Virus record (IMG/VR): IMGVR_UViG_3300044634_004722
Location: 1 to 21,338 of that record
DNA: 21,338 nt
Reading direction: 5' to 3' (one strand)
DNA from: a virus
This document shows positions 15,116 through 21,338 of this stretch, piece by piece. The notes under the pieces were generated by a model. That model saw only the letters and a program-made list of their open reading frames with translations. It was not told where the DNA came from and did not search any database. Position 1 is the first letter of the stretch, and each line of letters starts with the position of its first letter. The translations under genes and the position numbers were made by a program.

Positions 15116-18100
15116 GTTGTTATTTCTACACCGGAAGATTTGATTGTAACATCCACGTTAGATACTTTGATTACATTACCAAATAACTTAGTGCCTGCTA
15201 CGTGCATCAGTTTCTTTAAAGTATCCCCATATGTCTCGAGCGGTAGCTCAGTTTGAATTTGATAAGAATAAAACTGGTAAAAATCACCGTCATGAATGTA
15301 TTTATCACTGTTGAGGAATCCCCTGGTGGATTTGAAATATCCCTCCCCAACTCCTTGATTAATAAGATTAGCATATCCGGTCGCAATGTATGCATTTGTA
15401 TCTATTTCTATGTTAATAGATTCTCCATCTTCATATGCGAAACCCGAATCTATCACTGACAGCGATGTTATAGATCCATTTACAATACCAGCAAAAGAGT
15501 TGACAACTGCATTGTTACCCATCAGTGACGATTCTTCTATCTGGGTAACAGATACCACGTTAGCGGTTGCCCCAGAGGTTGCCCCAGTTATTTCGACACC
15601 GGATGTGAAAGATTGATTGAATGTCTTTCTCTTGACGTTAATAAACGAAGCTCCGGAGTTGATCACTTTGCCTCTTGACAAGGATATTTGGGTATTTGAT
15701 ATTGATGTGTTCACAAAGAACTTAACACCACTGGTCATTCCTATAGCTACATTTGTAACTTCTGAAATAGAGTTAGATGTTGTAATTGAACTGTTGGTTG
15801 TTAAGTTGAGTATAGTGTTGTTGCTAATTGTATTAATTTGAAATATCAAATTGTTACCTGAAAACTTAATGAAGTCACCAGCTGATAATTCTGAAGTAAA
15901 CAATGTAGAAACACCATTTACTTGAGAGCTTGTTGCATTAGAAGAAACTGTACCAGTCAACGAACTACCAATCGCAGAATTCACAAATGTATTACCAAAG
16001 GTAGAATTTGAAAAAGCTGAGACCGTAACAACAGATACAGTTGTGTTCGAAGATCCAGCTATACCATATCCGTTAGCTGTAGAATTAATAATCTGAGTGA
16101 CACTTTCATTTAAAACTAGTCCACTGTTTGATCCACTTACCTGAAGAGTGAAGGCGGGATCAGAAAAGTTTTGAACTATCTCTTCATCATCTGTAAATGT
16201 TCCAACTTGATTTTCAACAACTAAGTTGAGATCACGTCTATTGAAATTGGCAAGTTCGTTATCCCTTACAAGAACAAACGGAGATATGTTGTAATCCGAT
16301 CCTGGATTAATGCCACTCAAAGAAGCTATTGTTCCGATATCATAGCTACCTCTTGTCAAGGCAAGATTTAGGAGAATACTAACATTACCAGTTGGTAGTT
16401 TTGGAAATCCATATTTCAATGCACTGAGAGGAGTTGATAGGTATGCCCCGTTAGTGATACTTATAGTGTTAGCCGATGAATTGATAGCATTGGTGTTAAG
16501 ATTCAATATAGTATTATTACTTACAGTGTTCACCTGAAACACTGTGTTATTACTTCCAATTTTTATGTAAGCACCATCGTAGAGTTCAGAGGTGAAAAGA
16601 GTTGACACACCATTTACCTGAGGACTTGTAGAATTAGAAGATATACTACCCGTCAATGCAACTGTTGTAATCGAGTTATTACCTCCAATTAAATCCGTAT
16701 TCAGATAAACTGTTTCCTCATCAGTCAGACTACCAACATTGAAATCAGCTCCAGTTCCAGTACTTACAACAGATACGTTAGCGTATACATTGGAAGTTCC
16801 ACCGTAAATAAAATTATACTGGTTTGATGTAAACGTGTTTGATACAGAGGATATTCCAATGTATTGAGAGTTGACTCCCATCACCGTGCCTGTTGCAGTT
16901 TTATCTGTATATGAATCAACAAGCGCTGATGTCCCATCAATCCTATCAGCCAGAGACCAATTACCCGAAGTAACTATGATAAGAAAACTTCCGTTTGCTG
17001 ACGTGACTGTATTAGCAACTACATCAGGACCCGTAGTTGTCAGTTGAAGACTTGTATTACTTGCAATAGAGCTGATCTGAAATGTTGAATTGTTAGACTG
17101 AAATTTAATAATATCGTTGTTAGCTAGATCTACTGAAAACTGTGTACCAATACCAGTCACTGTATTGGAAGTAGAGTTTGCTGTCGCTGTTCCAGTTACT
17201 GTTTTTTGTACTTTACCAACAATTCTTCCAGTAGCAACATTTGCTGTTGAATTAGCACCTGTTACTAGCTGAGCAAGAGAAAATGATGTGTTTGAAGAAC
17301 TAAAAACTATATTTGCAAGTGGTTGGTATACGGTCTCATCAATCAAAAAATTGGGAATGTAGGTGTTTGAGAATACCTTGTTAGAATAAGCTATCATTTT
17401 TTCAGCAATAACTGGAGAAGTCGTAAGTCTATAACCAGTACCACCATCTAACAGAGTAAATGTAACCTTACCAGTTTGCTGGCCAACAGAATCAATTCTT
17501 GCCTTACCTTGTTTTCCTCTTACCGCCGAAACAATATCGACTACGTCACCAACAGCAAAATCTCTACCAGCGTCATTGATTGTAATTTTAGTAAGAGATC
17601 CTATCACTTTGGGACAATCATTAAGACTGCCATCTGAAGTAATTAACTCATCAAGTAAGAAATCACCATTAACACTTGATAGATATATTACATCAAGATA
17701 TTTTCCGTTTATACTTTTTCTTCCTACTCCCTCAACAAAAGCTGAAGCACCAGATGTTGAACCAACAACTGTTTTACCAATGAAAGAGGGTGTCTTTGTC
17801 GATAAAGATACTTCAAGATAAACAGGAACAAACCATTCACCGTCTGAAGCTTTTATTACATCTTTACCTGGAAAATATACTTCTGTTTCTGAAACGTTAA
17901 AAACTCTGTTAAGAAATAGTTTAGTACCTCTTTCTGTTCCTTTTGATGAGTAAAAATCACCAGAATGCTTTACATTGAATCTTGTTCTATCAAAACTAAC
18001 TGGAGCACCTGTCAGGTACTTCAGTTTATAGTGGTACAAAAAATCATCTATAGTCTTGTCAATATCTCTATACTCAAGAAGGTTTCTTGTAAAGAAAATA

Positions 18101-18231
18101 TTATTATTGGTTTGCTCAGCCCATTGATAATATTCCTTTACAAAATCAACAAAAGTATTTCCTTGCTCTTTATAGAACTGCGGAAAGTGATTTTCGATTA
18201 ATAGACTAATATCATCTTCTATCTGCTTCAT
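15112..18231 (-). CDS. 7: Baseplate wedge protein, gp7-like, 1039 aa
   Basis: The N-terminus (DISLLIENHFPQFYKEQGNT, then FVDFVKEYYQWAEQ, residues 7-40) and the stretch FYSSKGTERGTKLFLNRVF (93-111) are typical of the gp7 wedge protein of marine T4-like phages. So is the C-terminus SDKYIHDGDFYQFYSYQIQT (975-994), then LKKLMHVAGTKLFGNV (1005-1020). The length is close to T4 gp7 (1032 aa), though direct similarity to T4 is weak by eye. The middle carries three copies of a beta module (345-415, 526-595, 758-828), two TSGA[ST]A units (159-164, 885-890) and one LDGGTGY motif (261). In T4, gp7 is the wedge core that contacts gp10, gp8 and gp6. Position between gp6 and gp8 supports the call. ATGA overlaps join it to both neighbours. 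Confidence 0.85.
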   Translation of the reverse strand: MKQIEDDISLLIENHFPQFYKEQGNTFVDFVKEYYQWAEQTNNNIFFTRNLLEYRDIDKTIDDFLYHYKLKYLTGAPVSFDRTRFNVKHSGDFYSSKGTERGTKLFLNRVFNVSETEVYFPGKDVIKASDGEWFVPVYLEVSLSTKTPSFIGKTVVGSTSGASAFVEGVGRKSINGKYLDVIYLSSVNGDFLLDELITSDGSLNDCPKVIGSLTKITINDAGRDFAVGDVVDIVSAVRGKQGKARIDSVGQQTGKVTFTLLDGGTGYRLTTSPVIAEKMIAYSNKVFSNTYIPNFLIDETVYQPLANIVFSSSNTSFSLAQLVTGANSTANVATGRIVGKVQKTVTGTATANSTSNTVTGIGTQFSVDLANNDIIKFQSNNSTFQISSIASNTSLQLTTTGPDVVANTVTSANGSFLIIVTSGNWSLADRIDGTSALVDSYTDKTATGTVMGVNSQYIGISSVSNTFTSNQYNFIYGGTSNVYANVSVVSTGTGADFNVGSLTDEETVYLNTDLIGGNNSITTVALTGSISSNSTSPQVNGVSTLFTSELYDGAYIKIGSNNTVFQVNTVSNNTILNLNTNAINSSANTISITNGAYLSTPLSALKYGFPKLPTGNVSILLNLALTRGSYDIGTIASLSGINPGSDYNISPFVLVRDNELANFNRRDLNLVVENQVGTFTDDEEIVQNFSDPAFTLQVSGSNSGLVLNESVTQIINSTANGYGIAGSSNTTVSVVTVSAFSNSTFGNTFVNSAIGSSLTGTVSSNATSSQVNGVSTLFTSELSAGDFIKFSGNNLIFQINTISNNTILNLTTNSSITTSNSISEVTNVAIGMTSGVKFFVNTSISNTQISLSRGKVINSGASFINVKRKTFNQSFTSGVEITGATSGATANVVSVTQIEESSLMGNNAVVNSFAGIVNGSITSLSVIDSGFAYEDGESINIEIDTNAYIATGYANLINQGVGEGYFKSTRGFLNSDKYIHDGDFYQFYSYQIQTELPLETYGDTLKKLMHVAGTKLFGNVIKVSNVDVTIKSSGVEITT
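15748..15960 (-). repeat. Beta module copy C in gp7
   Basis: Residues 758-828: LTGTVSSNATSSQVNGVSTL, then FTSELSAGDFIKFSGNN, then NNTILNLTT. It shares QVNGVSTLFTSEL exactly with copy B. Confidence 0.92.
16447..16656 (-). repeat. Beta module copy B in gp7
   Basis: Residues 526-595: LTGSISSNSTSPQVNGVSTL, then FTSELYDGAYIKIGSNN, then NNTILNLNT. It is the closest relative of copy C, pointing to a duplication inside the gene. Confidence 0.92.
16987..17199 (-). repeat. Beta module copy A in gp7
   Basis: Residues 345-415: VTGTATANSTSNTVTGIGTQ, then FSVDLANNDIIKFQSNN, then SNTSLQLTT. By eye it is closer to copy D in the giant protein than to B or C of its own gene. Confidence 0.88.
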
Positions 18232-20015
18232 GATTTTCTAGGTACCATAGTAACGTTGATATCTTCTGGTTTTATTTTAAGTATATTTCGAAATGATGAT
18301 GTGTAGTCTTGACTTACGAGTTTAGTGTAAAGTTTGATACCTGAACCCGAGTAACTCTCAACATTGAGATTAGAAATAACTATTGATCCTGTAGAATAAT
18401 CTATAGTACCTACCTTAGACCTCTCGATGTGAGAGGTAGATGTAACTCTAACAATTCGTATATTACCAATACCATCATCTTCTAATTGGCAATTCAAACC
18501 ATCTACTACAAAGGATGAAGAAAATACTCCTCTATCCGCTGTAATACTGTGAGATTGTTCAGATGGAGTAGTAATTAATATTTCAGCCCCGAAAGAAAAG
18601 GCGAAGTTAGTAGCTACACCTGTATCTAATGTAAGTAAGTAATAAGGTACAACCACAGTATCATTGTTGATGATAGATTTGTCGGTATTGTCTATTGTTG
18701 TTACAAAATTACTGTATAAGAAGCTAGCGTTAAAGTCGTTTAAATATGTGTCATTGTAGTTTGATATCGTAGTCAATACCTTGGTAGATAACTGATTCTC
18801 TGACAGTGTTGTTATATTGAAATTGTAGTTTACCGATGTGTCTACCTTCAAGTAAACAAAATCAGGATTAACGATTTCTGTGAGAATACCAAGAGGAACC
18901 TTATCACTCAAGTAATTATTATAAATGCTTTTCTTTAGGTCAGGAATACCATCAGAATTTTCTACATCGATAGAAATAAACACTTTACCGTACTGAGGAG
19001 GGTCTTCCTTTTCTCCGCCATACACTGATATTGCTTGAATTTCAGGAAACTCTCTTGTTAGTAAGATTTCGTAATCACTTTCGGTTATAGCTCTTTCCTG
19101 TGTTTGAAAGCTTCTTGGAGCATTGAATTTAATTGATGTGTTGGATTCTGATACTGATCCGCTAACAGCTTCAGAATTGAGTGTAATCGTAACATTTGAG
19201 TGTCCATCGATGCTTGAATTATTAACAAAGGTATCTGCTCCGTTTGGCAGTTCTCCACTACAAACTCTATATGTTATACCAATCACTGCACCGTTACGAG
19301 GGGTTCTACCTGACACATCGTCACCAAACACAACCTCATACTGCTCGTTTTCAGCAGGCTGTACAAAAAATATATTAGTATTTGAAACTACTCCAAACAA
19401 CGAATATGCTTGTGTATATGTGTAAACATTTGCACCACTATTTTCAGAAACAGAAATCTCGATACTAGTCGTATCAATAGTTGGATTATTTAAAACAAAT
19501 CTTTGATTTTCAATAGCACTATTTTTTACAAACGTATCTGTTACATATGAACCTTCATACAAGGTAGTATTATTAGCATAGTATACACCATTATTACTTG
19601 TTACAATTGCAATAGACTCACTTGTTACGAAGTTGAATGTGTTAGAACCGACTCGAGATGTAAATCCTGTCTTTGCTGGAATAACAATAGAAGACGCGTT
19701 GGTTGAAGGTGTTATTGAAATATTTACATTTGCTTGAGCTGATCTGAACGATCTAGGAAGGTAGTTGAGTTCCTTTGCATGAGATACAATACTATCCCTA
19801 AGTTGCGCAGTATCAAGAAACATCTCACTCGCTACCATGTTCATGTAAAAGGTATTAAGATATGTGTTGTAAGCAAGGACATCTAACAAAACACTCATAT
19901 TCGAGCCATCAAAATTATAATCTTGAAACTTTGATTGTGATGATAGGTATGACTTCAACGACGACTTCAAAGAATTGAAATCTAAGTCAATTAGGTTGAT
20001 AGATGAATTTGCCAT
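18228..20015 (-). CDS. 6: Baseplate wedge protein, gp6-like (baseplate J family), 595 aa
   Basis: The N-terminus FQDYNFDGSNMSVLLDVLAY (30-49), then NTYLNTFYMNMVASEMFLDT (50-69) and HAKELNYLPRSFRSAQA (79-95), is a strong match to gp6. The middle has YEVVFGDDVSGRTPRNGAVI (226-245) and GELPNGADTF (254-263), the baseplate-J type core. Then comes FQTQERAITESDYEILLTRE (303-322) and VYGGEKEDPPQYGKVFISI (331-349), which is characteristic of T4-like gp6. The length is near that of T4 gp6 (660 aa). In T4, gp6 dimers link neighbouring wedges into a ring around the hub and drive the baseplate shape change. The start follows the gp25 stop by 1 nt, with AAGGTAA as ribosome site. The stop overlaps the gp7 start as ATGA. 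Confidence 0.95.
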   Translation of the reverse strand: MANSSINLIDLDFNSLKSSLKSYLSSQSKFQDYNFDGSNMSVLLDVLAYNTYLNTFYMNMVASEMFLDTAQLRDSIVSHAKELNYLPRSFRSAQANVNISITPSTNASSIVIPAKTGFTSRVGSNTFNFVTSESIAIVTSNNGVYYANNTTLYEGSYVTDTFVKNSAIENQRFVLNNPTIDTTSIEISVSENSGANVYTYTQAYSLFGVVSNTNIFFVQPAENEQYEVVFGDDVSGRTPRNGAVIGITYRVCSGELPNGADTFVNNSSIDGHSNVTITLNSEAVSGSVSESNTSIKFNAPRSFQTQERAITESDYEILLTREFPEIQAISVYGGEKEDPPQYGKVFISIDVENSDGIPDLKKSIYNNYLSDKVPLGILTEIVNPDFVYLKVDTSVNYNFNITTLSENQLSTKVLTTISNYNDTYLNDFNASFLYSNFVTTIDNTDKSIINNDTVVVPYYLLTLDTGVATNFAFSFGAEILITTPSEQSHSITADRGVFSSSFVVDGLNCQLEDDGIGNIRIVRVTSTSHIERSKVGTIDYSTGSIVISNLNVESYSGSGIKLYTKLVSQDYTSSFRNILKIKPEDINVTMVPRKS

Positions 20016-20016
20016 T

Positions 20017-20442
20017 TTACCTTATTCTTGAAAGAAAGAAACTGATTGAAACATTCTCAGGATTATTTATAGTGGTAAAAACTAATTGAAGTTCGATTGA
20101 GTGGTTATCTGGTGTTTCAAGAGCTTTTACTTTAATTGTTTTGATTCTAGGCTCAAAGTTTTCAACCGCTGTTTTAATTTCTGTTTCTATAGCATCTGTT
20201 GTAAATTTAGAGAAGTTTTCAAACAACAATCCAGAAATATTACAACCAAATTCTGGAAAGAAAGGACGTTCTCCCTTTCTTGTCAAAATAATATTCTTCA
20301 AACAATTGATTATAGAATCTTCGTTAGTCAGTCTAGCAAGATCTTTTGTTCCAAAGTTTTTACTGAAGCTATTGTAGAAATCACTGTACCTCTCCGACCT
20401 CAGAGAAGTTACTGTAAATTTATCTGCATATGACGTTGCCAT
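20017..20442 (-). CDS. 25: Baseplate wedge / sheath initiator, gp25-like, 141 aa
   Basis: The GPW/gp25 family signature is clear: SIINCLKNIILTRKGERPFF (43-62), PEFGCNISGLLFEN (63-76) and then EIKTAVENFEPRIKTIKVKA (88-107), which contains the conserved Glu-Pro-Arg. The length is close to T4 gp25 (132 aa). In contractile systems this protein attaches to the wedge core around the spike and starts polymerisation of the sheath. TAA of the PAAR gene is followed directly by this ATG, and the last PAAR codons supply the TAGGAG ribosome site. A T4-type late promoter octamer lies within the 3' part of the gene. Confidence 0.95.
   Translation of the reverse strand: MATSYADKFTVTSLRSERYSDFYNSFSKNFGTKDLARLTNEDSIINCLKNIILTRKGERPFFPEFGCNISGLLFENFSKFTTDAIETEIKTAVENFEPRIKTIKVKALETPDNHSIELQLVFTTINNPENVSISFFLSRIR
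20064..20071 (-). promoter_or_regulatory. T4-type late promoter octamer TATAAATA inside gp25
   Basis: Minus-strand CTATAAATAAT contains an exact match to the T4 late promoter -10 element TATAAATA, 48 nt before the gp6 start codon. I saw no other exact copy in this orientation. With this base composition one or two matches per strand are expected by chance, so support is limited to the favourable position. Confidence 0.3.
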
Positions 20443-20733
20443 TTAATCTCCTACAAATACGTTACTTGATCCACCCACTGCATTGGGTGCACAGTGTGCT
20501 CCTCCAAGCGGTGCACACAACGCATCAGGAGCTGCAGATTCATTATTATTACAAACAGCTATTCCACCTATGAAAACATTATTAGTGGCTGCAACCAATG
20601 CACCTCCGCCATGAGAATTAGGATCACCGTTTATAGACCACAGAAGACCATTGACAAAAACATTCCTGTTTTGCTCAGATACTGTAGTAGCACCACATGC
20701 TCTGGAATCCGTGTTTCTGTGAACTGATGGCAT
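20443..20733 (-). CDS. PAAR-type spike tip protein, 96 aa
   Basis: A 96-aa Gly/Asn-rich protein starting MPSVHRNTDSRACGATTVSE. It has the PAAR layout: VHRNTDSRACGA near the start, then NVFVNGLLWSINGDPNSHGG (24-43), NVFIGGIAV (52-60) and a final GSSNVFVGD. Metal-ligand candidates are His5, His41, His80 and cysteines 13, 61, 73 and 81. PAAR proteins such as T4 gp5.4 cap the central spike with a pointed metal-holding cone. Its place directly after the gp5 spike gene fits this role. The start overlaps the spike stop as TAATG and has no clear Shine-Dalgarno element, so coupled translation is expected. Confidence 0.88.
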   Translation of the reverse strand: MPSVHRNTDSRACGATTVSEQNRNVFVNGLLWSINGDPNSHGGGALVAATNNVFIGGIAVCNNNESAAPDALCAPLGGAHCAPNAVGGSSNVFVGD

Positions 20734-21338
20734 TATGGGTTGAAATCTATCTTAGGTGCTTTGATTAACATATTTCCTTTGGATTCCAGAGTATATGTTC
20801 CATCAACAAGAATATTAACATTTCCTTTGATACGTACACTAACATTACCACCGACATATACATTATTGTCCTTGGTTGTAACATCGAATCTATCATCAAC
20901 TGACTTTATAACAACTTGACCGTCTTGGTCTATTTCAACATAAGTTCCGGTCTTATGCATGATATGTATTCGTTCTTTAGAAACTGTATCATCAACCTCT
21001 ATCAAATGACCGGACTCTGTCCTCAATACTTTGTTATAAGGATATTTAGCATTAAATGGAGAAGATGGTTCACCTGGGAACGGCGAGGCAGAACTTACCT
21101 TCTTTGATTCTTTGATTTGTGCAGCTGAATTGATACCAATAGCTGATTTAGGAAGTTCATTATCCTCTTTGGTTCCAACGATACCAGCAAGAGTACCAAG
21201 TATGACCGGAATCTGACATTCGTTTCCATCTGCAAAGAAACCAAACACTGTTGTTCCTACCATCATTCCCGTTGGACTGATACCCACCCCGTCATTATTG
21301 ACTCCCAAAATACCAGCACTGATTATAGAATTAATCAC
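20733..21338 (-). CDS. 5: Central baseplate spike, gp5-like, 3' part (no lysozyme domain)
   Basis: The frame is open to the right edge, so the N-terminus is missing. The apparent GTG at 21336-21338 is an artefact of the window end. Residues in the fragment: VGISPTGMMVGTTVFGFFAD (18-37) and ECQIPVILGTLAG (40-52) form the end of the gp5 OB-fold. A linker of about 40 residues follows, then FNAKYPYNKVLRTESGHLIE (95-114), DDTVSKERIHIMHKTGTYVE (116-135), and a short beta-helix ending NMLIKAPKIDFNP. In T4 gp5 a lysozyme domain lies between OB-fold and beta-helix; here the linker is too short for it. The protein is thus a trimeric spike that punctures the outer membrane without a built-in T4-type muramidase. 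Confidence 0.92.
   Translation of the reverse strand: MINSIISAGILGVNNDGVGISPTGMMVGTTVFGFFADGNECQIPVILGTLAGIVGTKEDNELPKSAIGINSAAQIKESKKVSSASPFPGEPSSPFNAKYPYNKVLRTESGHLIEVDDTVSKERIHIMHKTGTYVEIDQDGQVVIKSVDDRFDVTTKDNNVYVGGNVSVRIKGNVNILVDGTYTLESKGNMLIKAPKIDFNP

Noticed and set aside
20101-20433. Plus-strand frames of 110 and 78 codons opposite gp25
   Set aside because: gp25 is a strong family match on the minus strand. The Cys/Phe-rich plus-strand products are typical shadow translations.
21336-21338. GTG as start of the spike gene
   Set aside because: It would begin in the middle of the OB-fold. The codon merely coincides with the window edge, so the gene continues beyond it.

Overview
The window looks like part of the late structural region of a marine T4-like myovirus (the cyanophage/pelagiphage type). 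All 17 recognisable genes lie on the minus strand and are packed end to end. Gaps are 0 to 28 nt, and several junctions overlap as ATGA or TAATG. The DNA is AT-rich: a few sampled lines give roughly 32-40% GC. There are no tRNAs, CRISPR arrays, integrases or insertion sequences. No host can be named from the sequence. The affiliation rests on recognised protein families and gene order.

Read in the direction of transcription (high to low coordinates), the window opens with the baseplate. First come the 3' part of a gp5-like central spike (20733-21338, cut by the window edge), a PAAR spike tip (20443-20733), the gp25-like sheath initiator (20017-20442) and the gp6-like wedge protein (18228-20015). 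Then follow a gp7-like wedge protein of 1039 aa (15112-18231), a gp8-like wedge protein enlarged to 765 aa (12818-15115) and a 2157-aa DUF4815-type structural protein (6333-12806). The order 5-25-6-7-8 parallels T4. The DUF4815 giant sits where T4 has genes 9-10, and no T4-like gp11 or gp12 is seen.

The left third (1-6331) is an adhesin and fibre cassette. It holds a 71-aa coiled-coil protein, a 368-aa fibre, a 517-aa fibre with a collagen-like stalk and a peptidase S74 chaperone tail, and an Ig-like 109-aa protein. These are followed by an 88-aa fibre mini-protein, a 504-aa repetitive fibre, a 68-aa coiled-coil protein with a TTG start, a 105-aa fibre-like protein, a 109-aa structural protein and the 5' part of another fibre protein (1-430) that runs off the left edge.

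The most notable signal is module reuse across genes. One ~70-aa beta-type module occurs six times, three copies in gp7 and three in the DUF4815 giant, including one copy set inside the giant's conserved C-terminal domain. Two further modules are shared by the two neighbouring fibre genes in swapped order. A C-terminal LDGG[ST]F tag ends two different fibre proteins. Together these suggest a baseplate rim and fibre set built by duplication and shuffling of a small stock of beta-rich parts.
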